Below are positions 43,662 to 53,002 of a stretch of 64,000 bases of DNA, in pieces (within the stretch, counting starts at the first letter, position 1; each line of letters opens with the position of its first letter). This DNA comes from SAR86 cluster bacterium. GTDB taxonomy: Bacteria > Pseudomonadota > Gammaproteobacteria > Magnimaribacterales > AG-339-G14. The stretch spans positions 1 to 64,000 of the forward strand of contig JAOIHS010000005.1 in assembly GCA_028135785.1 (NCBI GenBank), read 5' to 3'. The notes below the pieces were generated by a model. That model was not told where the DNA came from. It searched no databases and saw nothing but the letters and a program-made list of their open reading frames with translations. The position numbers and the translations under genes are program-made.

Positions 43662-44998
43662 TTTATATCCAAAATATTTTGGAGATAATTGATTGATAAG
43701 TTAGCATTTCTAAAATTTTCTTCATTTAGAATTATTTCCTGAAGATCTTTATTAGTTTCTATTCCTTCTACAAAAAATTCTTCTAAGGCAAACGACATTC
43801 TTGCTAAAGCTTCTTCTCTATCTATTCCGTGTGTACATATTTTAGCAATTAAAGCATCGTAATAAGGAGAAATAATACATCCATCATATACATGGGAGTC
43901 CACTCTTACTCCTATACCACCCGGCTTACCCCATTGGGTAATTTTTCCAGGTGAAGGCACAAATGTTTGAGGATGCTCAGCATTTATTCGACATTGAATA
44001 GCATGACCTCTCACAGATATATCTTTTTGTTTGATTCTTAGTTTCTCACCTGCAGCGATTCCGATTTGTAATTTTACTAAATCATAATCTGTAATCATTT
44101 CTGAAACAGTATGCTCAACCTGAAGACGAGTATTCATCTCAATAAAATAAAATTCTTCATTTAGATATAAAAACTCGAAAGTGCCCGCACCTTTATAATT
44201 CATTTTTTTACAGCATTCTGTACAAAGTTTAAATAGTTCTTCTTTTTTCTCTTCTGGAATATTCAAAGCTGGAGCTTCTTCAATAATTTTTTGATTTTTT
44301 CTTTGAATTGAACAATCTCTTTCATAAAAATGCAGGGCATTACCAAAATTATCTGCAAGGACTTGAACCTCTATATGTCGCGGACCTTCTAAAAATTTTT
44401 CAAGGTATATCTCATCACTTCCAAAACTATTTAAAGCTTCTTGCTGAGTTATTTTCATTTTTGAGATTAATTCACTTTCTTTCTCAGCTATAGCAATACC
44501 TCTTCCGCCTCCACCTGCAGCAGCTTTAATCATTACGGGATATCCTATTTGATTAGCCATAGATAAAGTTTCTCTATTAGTTGCTGAAACTCTTCCGCTT
44601 CCGGGAACACATGGGAGTCCTGAATTAGTAGCCATTTCTTTAGCAGATATTTTGTTACCCATGATTCTTATTGATTCAGGATCTGGACCAATAAAAGTAT
44701 AGCCACTGGCAATTACTTGCTCAGCAAAATGATCGTTTTCTGCTAAAAAACCGACTCCTGGATGAATTGCATCAACCCCTGTAAGTTCACAAGCGCTTAT
44801 GATGGCAGGAATATTTAGGTAGCTTTTTGAAGATTCTGGAGGGCCAATGCATATTGCTTCATCGGCCATCATTACGTGTTTTAGATCTTTATCAGCCTCA
44901 GAGTAAACAGCTACTGTTCCTATCCCCATTTCTTTACAGGCTTTAAGAACTCTAAGGGCAATTTCACCTCTATTGGCAATTAAAATTTTTGAGAACAT
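43658..44998 (-). CDS. accC: acetyl-CoA carboxylase biotin carboxylase subunit
   Basis: This 446-residue enzyme carboxylates biotin on AccB with ATP and bicarbonate. Motifs include KILIANRGEIALRVLKACKEMGI, the glycine-rich lid KAAAGGGGRGIAIAEKE, HIEVQVLADNFGNALHFYERDCSIQRKNQK and the catalytic FIEMNTRLQVEHTVSEMIT. It begins directly after the accB stop. Confidence 0.97.
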   Translation of the reverse strand: MFSKILIANRGEIALRVLKACKEMGIGTVAVYSEADKDLKHVMMADEAICIGPPESSKSYLNIPAIISACELTGVDAIHPGVGFLAENDHFAEQVIASGYTFIGPDPESIRIMGNKISAKEMATNSGLPCVPGSGRVSATNRETLSMANQIGYPVMIKAAAGGGGRGIAIAEKESELISKMKITQQEALNSFGSDEIYLEKFLEGPRHIEVQVLADNFGNALHFYERDCSIQRKNQKIIEEAPALNIPEEKKEELFKLCTECCKKMNYKGAGTFEFLYLNEEFYFIEMNTRLQVEHTVSEMITDYDLVKLQIGIAAGEKLRIKQKDISVRGHAIQCRINAEHPQTFVPSPGKITQWGKPGGIGVRVDSHVYDGCIISPYYDALIAKICTHGIDREEALARMSFALEEFFVEGIETNKDLQEIILNEENFRNANLSINYLQNILDIN

Positions 44999-45463
44999 TT
45001 ATTCTTCTATTACGAAAAGAACTTCACCATATTCAACTGGCTCAGAATCAGAAATTAAAATTTCTTTGATTGTTCCATTAAAATCTGATTTTACTTCATT
45101 CATCATTTTCATAGCTTCAATAATGCAAAGAACATCTCCTTCGCTTACAGAATCTCCTATTTTCACAAAAGCATCTGCTCCAGGATTAGGAGAGTTATAG
45201 AAAGTCCCGACCATTGGGGAATTTATAGATTTTCCTGAGATTATCTTTTCCTTCACATCCTCTTCAGTATTTTCTTGAGGAGCAACTAAATTTGATTCAG
45301 TTAAAGGTTGAATATCTGCAATAGGAGCAGCCATTTGAGCTTGATGCATTATGCCTATAGATTTGACTAATTTTACTGACTCTTCACCTTCCTTGATTTC
45401 CAATTCATTTAAAGAAGATTCTTCAAGCATCTCTATTAACTTTTTAACTTTTCTTATGTCCAT
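44999..45463 (-). CDS. accB: acetyl-CoA carboxylase biotin carboxyl carrier protein
   Basis: This 154-residue carrier holds biotin on the lysine of EAMKMMNEVKSDFNG. The N-terminal helix MDIRKVKKLIEMLEESSLNELEI and the central flexible linker are typical. INSPMVGTFYNSPNPGADAFVKIGD precedes the biotinyl domain. It lies 2 bp after aroQ. Confidence 0.97.
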   Translation of the reverse strand: MDIRKVKKLIEMLEESSLNELEIKEGEESVKLVKSIGIMHQAQMAAPIADIQPLTESNLVAPQENTEEDVKEKIISGKSINSPMVGTFYNSPNPGADAFVKIGDSVSEGDVLCIIEAMKMMNEVKSDFNGTIKEILISDSEPVEYGEVLFVIEE

Positions 45464-45465
45464 AA

Positions 45466-45906
45466 CTACTCCTTAATTTTATCAATCGCTAAATCTAATG
45501 CTGCTGCATAACCTTTCTCTCCAAAGCCAGAAATAGTTCCGACTGAAATATCAGAGAAATAAGATTTTTCTCGAAAAGATTCTCTACCAAATATATTGCT
45601 TATATGAATTTCTATCATTGGAATCGCTACGCCAAGAACTGCGTCTCTCAGAGCTACACTGGTATGAGTGAAAGCGCCTGGATTGAAAAGAATGCATTCG
45701 ACACTATTACTTTTTGCTTCTTGTATTTTATCAACAAGCTCATGCTCTGCATTGCTTTGAAAACATTCTAAATTTACAGAGTGAGACTTAGCAATTTCAA
45801 TTAATTCGCTCTCTATTTCTTCTAAAGTTTTAGATCCGTATATATCCTTCTCTCTATTTCCTAAAAGATTGAGATTTGGTCCGTTTAATAAAATTATATT
45901 CTTCAT
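45466..45906 (-). CDS. aroQ: 3-dehydroquinate dehydratase, type II
   Basis: This 146-residue shikimate-pathway enzyme removes water from 3-dehydroquinate. It has ILLNGPNLNLLGNREKDIYGSKTL with the catalytic Tyr, FNPGAFTHTSVALRDAV, and IEIHISNIFGRESFREKSYFSDI with the catalytic His and Arg. The aroQ-accB-accC order is conserved in gammaproteobacteria. Confidence 0.97.
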   Translation of the reverse strand: MKNIILLNGPNLNLLGNREKDIYGSKTLEEIESELIEIAKSHSVNLECFQSNAEHELVDKIQEAKSNSVECILFNPGAFTHTSVALRDAVLGVAIPMIEIHISNIFGRESFREKSYFSDISVGTISGFGEKGYAAALDLAIDKIKE

Positions 45907-45931
45907 GATTTTAATGAATGATAGTGAATTT

Positions 45932-46405
45932 TTAGAGAAATTTAAAGGAATTTACTTTATTTTTAATTCTTTTAAATAAAATTCTTTTAGTAATCTTTGG
46001 ATAACAAATTAGATTTTTCAAACATCCTTGATAGCTTAAAGATAATTCCTTTTCATCAGTAAAACTTTCAACATCTATATGAATTGATAAATCATCTTCA
46101 TATATATTGCTAGCGCCATAAAACTCATCTTCTATCTCTTCATATATGCCAATAATCTCATGATTGATTGAATTATTTTCAGATGTAATAGTTAACTGTT
46201 CTGAGTATATATAAGAATCTTTATTTATTTTGAACGAAATTATTAATAAGTTGCCTAAAGAAGAAAGTGAAACCTTAAAAGCCTCATCGACAGAAAGCAA
46301 TCTTTCTGGAGGAAAGGATTTCTCAGAAACTATATGAGATGGAAATAGAAAAAAACAAATAAACATAACTAAATTAAATGTATTTTGCCTTTTTATGAAT
46401 ATCAT
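45932..46405 (-). CDS. stand-alone DsbD N-terminal (alpha) domain protein
   Basis: This 157-residue exported protein matches only the periplasmic alpha domain of DsbD. A signal peptide (NLVMFICFFLFPSHIVS) is followed by LLSVDEAFKVSL, the DEFYGASNIYEDDLSIHI segment, and LSYQGCLKNLICYPKIT. The last is the characteristic YQGC...CYP motif holding the two redox cysteines. Full DsbD continues with eight membrane helices and a thioredoxin domain, but here a stop follows and aroQ begins 25 bp later. dsbD normally precedes aroQ, so this looks like a trimmed dsbD. The start at 46405 is preferred to the track's 46468. Confidence 0.8.
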   Translation of the reverse strand: MIFIKRQNTFNLVMFICFFLFPSHIVSEKSFPPERLLSVDEAFKVSLSSLGNLLIISFKINKDSYIYSEQLTITSENNSINHEIIGIYEEIEDEFYGASNIYEDDLSIHIDVESFTDEKELSLSYQGCLKNLICYPKITKRILFKRIKNKVNSFKFL

Positions 46406-46478
46406 TTTTTCTAAAAATTTATATATAAGAGAATATTCTGGTGATAAAGTCAGCAAATAACAAATCATTTAATTATTT

Positions 46479-48143
46479 ATGTCGAAAAATAGAAAATATT
46501 CTTCACCTTTAGTAGATGGTCCTTCTCAGGCTCCATCAAGATCAATGTTAAGGGCAGTTGGGTTCACTGATGATGATTTTAAAAAACCTCAAGTTGGTGT
46601 GGCTTCGACTTGGTCCATGGTTACACCATGCAATATGCACATAAATGATTTGGCTTCTACAGTTTGTAACTCCATCGATGATGAAAAAATGAAAGCTGTT
46701 CTTTTCAATACAATAACTATTTCAGATGGTATTTCAATGGGAACATTAGGAATGAGGTATTCATTGGTTTCAAGAGAAGTGATAGCGGATTCGATTGAAA
46801 CGGTTGTGGGTTGTCAGTCCTTTGATGGAGTAGTTGCTATTGGCGGTTGTGATAAAAATATGCCTGGTTGTATTATAGGATTAGCTAGACTAAATAGGCC
46901 TTCCATTTTTGTATATGGAGGCTCTATAAGACCTGGTTTAAATCATACAGACTTAATCACTGTAATGGAGGGAGTAGGAAGTTATACGAGTAATAAAATT
47001 TCCGAGGAAGATCTAATAGCAATTGAAAAGTCCGCGCTACCTGGTCCTGGTTCATGCGGGGGGATGTATACGGCTAATACAATGGCATCTGCAATTGAAG
47101 CCCTTGGTATGAGTTTGCCTGGAAGCAGTTCACAAGATGCAGTCTCTGATGAAAAAATATTGGACTGTGAAAAAGTTGGCCCAGCTATGAATAACCTATT
47201 AGAGAGGGATATAAAGCCTAAAGACATTATGACTAGAAAAGCATTTGAAAACTCTATTAGGGTGGTAATTGCGTTAGGCGGATCAACAAATGCCGTTCTT
47301 CATTTGCTAGCTATGGCAAGAAGTGTAAATGTTCCCCTAGAGATAGAGGATTTTGAAGAATTAGGCAAAACAAGTCCTCTTTTAGCAGATTTAAGGCCAT
47401 CAGGGCATTATTTAATGTCTGAGTTGAATGCTATTGGAGGAATTCAACCTCTAATGAAAACTCTATTAGATGCTGGCTTATTGCATGGAAATTGTTTAAC
47501 AGTTACTGGAAAAACTCTCGCCGAAAATTTAGAAAATATTCAGCCTTATCCAGATTCTCAAAAAATTATCTATCCTCTTGATAAGCCGATTAAAAAAGAT
47601 AGTCATTTAAGAATCCTCAAAGGAAACTTAGCTGAAGATGGAGCGGTTGCTAAAATAACTGGAAAGGAAGGCTTGAGCTTTACTGGAAAAGCAAAAGTAT
47701 TTAATTCTGAAGAAGAAACTAATAAAGCAATTAGTAATTCAGAAATTAAAGCCGGAGATGTTGTTGTTGTTCGCTATGAAGGGCCGGTTGGAGGTCCTGG
47801 AATGAGAGAAATGTTGAAACCAACTTCTGCAATCATGGGTCAAGGTTTAGGTGACAAGGTGGCTTTTATAACTGATGGAAGATTCTCAGGAGGATCTCAT
47901 GGATTTGTAGTAGGTCATATTACTCCAGAAGCTGCTAAAGGAGGTCTTATCGGACTTCTAAAAGATGGTGATGAAATTACTATTGATTCAGAAAGGGGGA
48001 CTATTGATGTTGATATAGATTCAAGTGAAATAGTGAAGAGAAAGGAGACTTGGTTTAATCCAAAACCAGCTCCTGAAAGAGGAGTATTGTCTAAATATGC
48101 TAAGACTGTCCAATCTGCTTCCAAAGGAGCTGTCACAGATTGA
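46479..48143 (+). CDS. ilvD: dihydroxy-acid dehydratase
   Basis: This Fe-S enzyme makes the 2-oxo acids of valine and isoleucine synthesis. The 554-residue protein shows CQSFDGVVAIGGCDKNMPGCIIG and LPGPGSCGGMYTANTMASAIEALG with cluster-binding cysteines, plus RYEGPVGGPGMREML and ITDGRFSGGSHGFVVGHITPEA. It supplies the step after IlvC. It stands alone here, divergent from the DsbD-alpha gene. Confidence 0.96.
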   Translation: MSKNRKYSSPLVDGPSQAPSRSMLRAVGFTDDDFKKPQVGVASTWSMVTPCNMHINDLASTVCNSIDDEKMKAVLFNTITISDGISMGTLGMRYSLVSREVIADSIETVVGCQSFDGVVAIGGCDKNMPGCIIGLARLNRPSIFVYGGSIRPGLNHTDLITVMEGVGSYTSNKISEEDLIAIEKSALPGPGSCGGMYTANTMASAIEALGMSLPGSSSQDAVSDEKILDCEKVGPAMNNLLERDIKPKDIMTRKAFENSIRVVIALGGSTNAVLHLLAMARSVNVPLEIEDFEELGKTSPLLADLRPSGHYLMSELNAIGGIQPLMKTLLDAGLLHGNCLTVTGKTLAENLENIQPYPDSQKIIYPLDKPIKKDSHLRILKGNLAEDGAVAKITGKEGLSFTGKAKVFNSEEETNKAISNSEIKAGDVVVVRYEGPVGGPGMREMLKPTSAIMGQGLGDKVAFITDGRFSGGSHGFVVGHITPEAAKGGLIGLLKDGDEITIDSERGTIDVDIDSSEIVKRKETWFNPKPAPERGVLSKYAKTVQSASKGAVTD

Positions 48144-48184
48144 TTAACGCTTGTAAAAATTTATTTCATCCTCATAATTAAAAT

Positions 48185-48508
48185 ATGTCTAAAACTATAG
48201 AACTAACTGATTCTAACTTCGATCAAAAAATTTCTTCAAGCGAAGTTCCGGTATTGGTAGATTACTGGGCTGAATGGTGTGGCCCTTGCAAGATGGTAGG
48301 CCCAATCCTAGAAGAGTTGGCAAATGACTTTGAAGGGAAGATTGTTATAGGAAAAGTAGATGTCGATACTAACAAGGATTCAGCAGCTAAACAGAGAGTA
48401 ATGAGCATTCCAACTTTAGTCCTGTTTAAAGATGGTCAGCCAGTCGATCAAAGAGTAGGCGCTTTAACAAGAAATCAATTAGAAGAATTTATTAATCAGT
48501 ATATTTAA
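48185..48508 (+). CDS. trxA: thioredoxin 1
   Basis: This 107-residue cytosolic thiol reductant has the active site VDYWAEWCGPCKMVGPILEEL, the cis-proline in VMSIPTLVLFKDG, and normal length. It lies upstream of rho as in many gammaproteobacteria, separated by a leader with a terminator-like hairpin. Confidence 0.97.
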   Translation: MSKTIELTDSNFDQKISSSEVPVLVDYWAEWCGPCKMVGPILEELANDFEGKIVIGKVDVDTNKDSAAKQRVMSIPTLVLFKDGQPVDQRVGALTRNQLEEFINQYI

Positions 48509-48547
48509 TTAAAGGTAGACGATTTTTCCATTAGATGGTTAAATTGC

Positions 48548-48575
48548 TTTGTAGCAACTCGCTCACAAATTTTTT
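48548..48575 (+). terminator. intrinsic terminator or attenuator between trxA and rho
   Basis: TTTGTAGC pairs with GCTCACAAA (one bulged C) around a loop AACTC, followed by six T residues. It lies 40 bp after trxA and 35 bp before the rho start. It could end trxA transcripts or attenuate rho, whose leader is autoregulated in E. coli. Confidence 0.6.
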
Positions 48576-48609
48576 CCAGTTTAATCACAATTTAATAATA
48601 AAAAAAACT

Positions 48610-49872
48610 ATGCACTTAGGCGAACTCAAAGCTAAACCAATAGACGAACTTCTCGGCGTTGCCGAAGAAATGGGTATTGAGAATATAGCAAGATCAAAAA
48701 AACAAGATGTAATATTTAGCATCTTAAAGTCTCATTCAAAATCGGGTGAAGACATTGAAGGCGAAGGCGTACTAGAAACCTTAAATGATGGCTTTGGATT
48801 CTTGAGGTCACCGACAGCTTCTTATGTAGCAGGACCAGATGATATTTATGTTTCGCCAAGTCAAATTAGACGCTTTGGTTTAAAAACAGGAGATTCAATT
48901 TCAGGAAAAATAAGACCGCCCAAAGACGGTGAGAGGTATTTTGCGCTTTTAAAGATAGATCTCATTAACTTTGAAACATCTGATAAGACCAAATCAAAAA
49001 TTGCATTTGAAAATCTTACACCGCTTTTTCCGGAAGAAAGAATAGTTATGGAATCAGGGAATGGAACTACTGAAGATTTATCAGCAAGGATCATAGATTT
49101 AATATCCCCAACTGGGAAAGGACAAAGAGGATTAATTGTTTCTCCTCCCAAAGCAGGTAAAACATTGTTACTTCAAAGTATTGCTCATTCTATAGAAAAG
49201 AATAGTCCCGATAGCACGCTAATGGTTTTGCTCATAGATGAAAGACCAGAGGAAGTTACAGATATGATAAGAACAGTAAAGGGTGAAGTTATTGCAAGTA
49301 CTTTTGATGAGCCACCTTCTCGACATGTCCAAGTTGCTGAAATGGCAATTAATAAAGCTAAAAGACTTGTTGAAACAGGGCATGATGTGATAATTCTTTT
49401 AGATTCTATAACTAGGCTAGGAAGAGCTTATAACTCTACTCAAGCATCGTCAGGAAAAATCTTAACTGGTGGAGTAGATGCTAATGCTTTAGAAAAACCA
49501 AAAAGATTCTTTGGTGCTGCCAGAAATATAGAAAATGGTGGAAGTCTAACAATTATTGCAACTGCATTGGTGGATACGGGATCGAGGATGGACGAGGTTA
49601 TCTACGAAGAATTTAAGGGAACTGGTAATCAGGAAATTCACTTGGATAGATCAATAGCAGAAAAAAGAATATTTCCAGCTATAAATATCAGAAGATCAGG
49701 AACTCGAAAAGAAGAATTAATAACTGATGAATTAGATTTGGCTAGAATCAATATATTAAGAAAACTTCTCCATGATATGGACGATGTTAACGCTACTGAA
49801 TGGCTTATTGATAAACTAAGAAAGCACAAGACAAATAATGAGTTCTTTGATTCAATGAAAAAGTCTAAGTAA
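48610..49872 (+). CDS. rho: transcription termination factor Rho
   Basis: This hexameric RNA helicase terminates transcription. The track starts at 48535, but the ATG at 48610 ([16 protein letters not shown]) aligns with the E. coli start and gives 420 residues. The RNA-binding domain has [16 protein letters not shown] and [15 protein letters not shown]. The ATPase core has [26 protein letters not shown] and the Q/R loops around [22 protein letters not shown]. The 3' end overlaps convergent rsmD by 8 bp. Confidence 0.97.
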   Translation: MHLGELKAKPIDELLGVAEEMGIENIARSKKQDVIFSILKSHSKSGEDIEGEGVLETLNDGFGFLRSPTASYVAGPDDIYVSPSQIRRFGLKTGDSISGKIRPPKDGERYFALLKIDLINFETSDKTKSKIAFENLTPLFPEERIVMESGNGTTEDLSARIIDLISPTGKGQRGLIVSPPKAGKTLLLQSIAHSIEKNSPDSTLMVLLIDERPEEVTDMIRTVKGEVIASTFDEPPSRHVQVAEMAINKAKRLVETGHDVIILLDSITRLGRAYNSTQASSGKILTGGVDANALEKPKRFFGAARNIENGGSLTIIATALVDTGSRMDEVIYEEFKGTGNQEIHLDRSIAEKRIFPAINIRRSGTRKEELITDELDLARINILRKLLHDMDDVNATEWLIDKLRKHKTNNEFFDSMKKSK

Positions 49873-50431
49873 TTTTTCTTAGAAGACGATAACTTTTGTC
49901 CCCAAAAGACTTTTCTTTATAAACTTTATAAGCATCCTCAATAATATTTATATCTAGGTTTTTTTCACATTCAAGATAAATAGTAGAACTTTCATCAACA
50001 AACTTAACTCTATTGAGTTTCTCAAAAATTTTTACAACATATTTTTTGTTAAAAGGAGGATCAACAAAAACTAGATCAAATGGTTTTCCTGGTATATTTT
50101 TTTCAAGCCAATCTAAGCAATCTTGATTGAATACCTCTGAAGAGTCTTCACATTTCAATTCTGTAATTGTTTTTCTTAGTTCAGAAGATAGGTTTTTATT
50201 AAGCTCTACAAATGAGACTTTTTCTGCACCTCTAGAAAGAGATTCAAAGCCCATAGCGCCTGTACCTGCAAATAAATCCAAGCAATTATATTGATTTAAA
50301 TTTGGACCAAGCCAGTTGAATAGTGTTTCTTTTACACGGTCTGGCGTAGGTCTTATATTTTTATCCAAAACAAAAGAAATTTTTTTACCTTTCCATTTTC
50401 CGCCAATTATTCTTATTTTACCTTTCGACAT
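49865..50431 (-). CDS. rsmD: 16S rRNA (guanine966-N2)-methyltransferase
   Basis: This 188-residue SAM enzyme methylates G966 of 16S rRNA. It begins [14 protein letters not shown], has [15 protein letters not shown] and the SAM motif [20 protein letters not shown], and the catalytic DPPF in [12 protein letters not shown]. It is usually near ftsY; here it faces rho. Confidence 0.94.
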   Translation of the reverse strand: MSKGKIRIIGGKWKGKKISFVLDKNIRPTPDRVKETLFNWLGPNLNQYNCLDLFAGTGAMGFESLSRGAEKVSFVELNKNLSSELRKTITELKCEDSSEVFNQDCLDWLEKNIPGKPFDLVFVDPPFNKKYVVKIFEKLNRVKFVDESSTIYLECEKNLDINIIEDAYKVYKEKSFGDKSYRLLRKIT

Positions 50432-50512
50432 GCTAGATAGTTTAAGACATTATTTTTCCTTAAGTCATTAATTTTTTCCGTGTCATAATGCTTTTATTCA
50501 AGGCACTTAATT

Positions 50513-50968
50513 ATGAAAAAAGATTTTCTAGAGGTTTTAAGAACTCTCAAACAAACTGTTTTTATTTTATCAGCAGGAGATAAAACTGAACGCCATGCAA
50601 TGACTGTTTCATCAGTAACTTCATTATCTATGGAGCCGCCTAGCATCATGGTCGCTGTAAATAAAAATGCTGGAATTAATTCTATTCTTAATGAAAATAA
50701 AAATTTCTGTTTAAATCTCTTAAGTTCTTCTCAGCAAGAGATTTCAAACATTTGTAGCGGTAATGAAGAGGGAGAAGAAAGGTTTAAAAATGAAGGTTGG
50801 GTTTCAGAGGGTTCAGTTTATTTGAAATCTGCTCAATCAAATATTTTCTGCATAGTTAAAAAAATTATTTCCTTTTCCACTCATTTTATAGTGATTGGAG
50901 AGGTTACTAAAATAATTCATTCCGGAAAAATGGATCCCTTGGTTTATCAGGATGGAAAATACGATTAA
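50513..50968 (+). CDS. flavin reductase-like domain protein
   Basis: This 151-residue protein has the split-barrel flavin reductase-like fold: FLEVLRTLKQTVFILSAGD, then HAMTVSSVTSLSMEPPSIMVAVNKNAGIN, and a C-terminal HFIVIGEVTKI stretch. Family members reduce FMN/FAD with NAD(P)H for a partner monooxygenase, or bind flavin themselves. The partner is not evident; the other nearby genes are housekeeping. The end overlaps the convergent PP0621-like gene by 4 bp. Confidence 0.82.
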   Translation: MKKDFLEVLRTLKQTVFILSAGDKTERHAMTVSSVTSLSMEPPSIMVAVNKNAGINSILNENKNFCLNLLSSSQQEISNICSGNEEGEERFKNEGWVSEGSVYLKSAQSNIFCIVKKIISFSTHFIVIGEVTKIIHSGKMDPLVYQDGKYD

Positions 50969-51165
50969 GCGCAATCTTTTCTAGTGCAAAACCATTCTTC
51001 ATTTATTTTTTTTGCTGCCGATATAACGACATAAGTTTGACATTTAGAACATCTGATCATTTCATTTTGATCATGATTCAAGTCTAGATTTCCCCCCCCG
51101 AATACTTTTGAAAGAACAAATAAACTAACAACAAAAAAAAGAATAAATAAAAAATTTAAAAGCAT
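50965..51165 (-). CDS. PP0621-family small membrane-anchored zinc-ribbon-like protein
   Basis: This 66-residue protein has one N-terminal membrane helix (LLNFLFILFFVVSLFVLSKVF). Its C-terminal part carries paired cysteines, IRCSKCQTYVVISAAKKINEEWFCTRKDC. Such proteins are known as the PP0621 family in gammaproteobacteria; function is unknown. It lies 12 bp after bamD, so the two probably share a transcript. Confidence 0.75.
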   Translation of the reverse strand: MLLNFLFILFFVVSLFVLSKVFGGGNLDLNHDQNEMIRCSKCQTYVVISAAKKINEEWFCTRKDCA

Positions 51166-51177
51166 TAATATTTATTT

Positions 51178-51942
51178 CTAGGATTTCTTATTTCTATACT
51201 CAGTTAATGCTTCCGAAGCGTCTAATTTAAGCTCTTCTTCTTTGAGCTCTTCGTATACCAAGATCATTATTTCTAAAGCTCTTTCAACAGAAGGAGTTTT
51301 GGACATATGTTTGATAACGTAATCAGCTCTTCCGAGCGCGGCAATATATGCTTTTCTCTCTATATAGAATTCAGCAACATAAATTTCTTGTTTGGCAATT
51401 AGGTTTCTTAAGTAAATCATGCGTTGCTTTGCGTTTCCGACGTATTCACTTTCTGGAAAACGATCAATAAAATCTCCAAGATCTTCAAATGATTCTTTTG
51501 CTGCTGAAAGCTCGCGTTTGTGAGTCATTTCTCCCAGAAGAGGAACGCTAGCAAATAATGCTTTATCATTATTAAATTTTGAAAGTCCTTTAATATAATA
51601 AGCATAAGCTACATTCGGATGCCTTGGATGTAGGCTTATAAATCTATCTGCAGCAGAAATAGCAGCTTCATAATTAGAATTTTTATAGTAGGCATAAATT
51701 AATTCAGCTTGCGCTTGTTCCGCATATTTTCCAAACGGAAATCTTTTTTCAAGAGTCTCAAGACTAAGAACAGCCGAAATAAAATTACCAGCCTTCATCC
51801 TTCTTTGCGCCTGATCGTATAATTCTTTTTCAACTATTTCGCGGGTGATGATCTCCTTTTCAGATGCGCAACTAACCAAAAACAAAGAAGACAGAATTAC
51901 TGTCATAAAGAATAAATGGTTTAGTTTTTTAAAATTTTTCAT
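51178..51942 (-). CDS. bamD: outer-membrane assembly lipoprotein BamD
   Basis: This 254-residue lipoprotein of the BAM complex helps insert beta-barrels. The signal peptide has lipobox LVSC (SSLFLVSCASEK). TPR-like repeats include LYDQAQRRMKAGNFISAVLSLETLEKRFPFGKYAEQAQAELIYAYY and ADRFISLHPRHPNVAYAYYIKGL. It is divergent from rluD, the conserved gamma arrangement. Confidence 0.95.
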   Translation of the reverse strand: MKNFKKLNHLFFMTVILSSLFLVSCASEKEIITREIVEKELYDQAQRRMKAGNFISAVLSLETLEKRFPFGKYAEQAQAELIYAYYKNSNYEAAISAADRFISLHPRHPNVAYAYYIKGLSKFNNDKALFASVPLLGEMTHKRELSAAKESFEDLGDFIDRFPESEYVGNAKQRMIYLRNLIAKQEIYVAEFYIERKAYIAALGRADYVIKHMSKTPSVERALEIMILVYEELKEEELKLDASEALTEYRNKKS

Positions 51943-51976
51943 TGATTTAGTCTATTCTATCATCCAGATTGTATAT

Positions 51977-52927
51977 ATGAATAAAGATAATTGTTTGATA
52001 AAAAAAGTTCCAGAAGAGCTTGAGGGCAAAAGAATAGATTCTGCTATTGCAAAATTATTTCCGGATTTTTCAAGATCTAAGTTAAAGCAATGGTTGGAAG
52101 CTGGATTCATATTGATCAATGAAAGCCCAGTTTCAAAATCAAGTTCAAAATTTATAGGTGGCGAAACTGTTAAGGTATTCGTTCAAGAAGAAGAGCAGGT
52201 AGATATAATTGCTCAAGATATTGCTATTGAAATCATTGAAGAAAATGATAATTTTCTAGTCATTAACAAAGTTGCAGGAATGGTTGTTCATCCTGGTGCT
52301 GGAAATCACTCAAATACTCTTATGAACGCACTGATTTACAAATTCCCTGAACTAAAAAATATTCCAAGAGCAGGGATAGTACACAGATTAGATAAAGATA
52401 CTTCAGGACTCATGGTAGTTGCAAGAAATGTTAACTCTGCAAAAAAATTAGCCGAACAAATATCTGATAGAAGTGTAAAAAGAATTTACCAAGCTTTTGT
52501 TGTTGGAGAAATTTCAAGATCTGGAAAAATTGAAGAACCTTTGGGCCGTCATAAAAGAAATAGACAAAAACAAGCTGTAATAGAGGACGGAAGATACGCT
52601 CTAACAAATTACTCTATTATCAAGAAATATGGAAACTATACTCACGTTCAAGCTAGCTTAGCGACAGGCAGAACCCATCAAATAAGAGTTCATTTTAATC
52701 ATATTGGCTTTCCTCTAATCGGAGATGCTCTTTATGGAAGAAAAAGAAGATTTGCTAAATCTACTAATTCTGAATTAAGAGCTGTCATAGAGTCTTTTTC
52801 TAGACAGGCATTACACGCATCAAATTTGACTTTTACGGATCCAAAAGAAGATTTACAAGTTAGCTTTTCTGCAAATATGCCAGAAGATATGCAAAACTTG
52901 GCTATTAACTTAGATAACTTAGCCTAA
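51977..52927 (+). CDS. rluD: 23S rRNA pseudouridine(1911/1915/1917) synthase
   Basis: This 316-residue enzyme makes three pseudouridines in helix 69. An N-terminal S4-like RNA-binding domain (RIDSAIAKLFPDFSRSKLKQWLEAGFILIN) precedes the catalytic domain with GIVHRLDKDTSGLMVVARN (catalytic Asp) and ATGRTHQIRVHFNHIGFPLIGDALYG. The track start at 51845 runs into divergent bamD; ATG at 51977 is preferred. The usual downstream yfiH is missing. Confidence 0.94.
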   Translation: MNKDNCLIKKVPEELEGKRIDSAIAKLFPDFSRSKLKQWLEAGFILINESPVSKSSSKFIGGETVKVFVQEEEQVDIIAQDIAIEIIEENDNFLVINKVAGMVVHPGAGNHSNTLMNALIYKFPELKNIPRAGIVHRLDKDTSGLMVVARNVNSAKKLAEQISDRSVKRIYQAFVVGEISRSGKIEEPLGRHKRNRQKQAVIEDGRYALTNYSIIKKYGNYTHVQASLATGRTHQIRVHFNHIGFPLIGDALYGRKRRFAKSTNSELRAVIESFSRQALHASNLTFTDPKEDLQVSFSANMPEDMQNLAINLDNLA

Positions 52928-53002
52928 TTTTCCTTGACTTGCCTTCAGGGGCTGTCAAAATTCGCTTCCTTAAAGGTTTTCAACTAATTTTTAACCGATT
53001 TT

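Noticed and set aside
48535-48609. 25-residue N-terminal extension of Rho in the ORF track
   Set aside because: It overlaps a terminator-like hairpin, and the protein aligns with E. coli Rho from 48610.
51845-51976. 44-residue extension of RluD in the ORF track
   Set aside because: It is antisense to the bamD signal peptide; the ATG at 51977 fits the family start.
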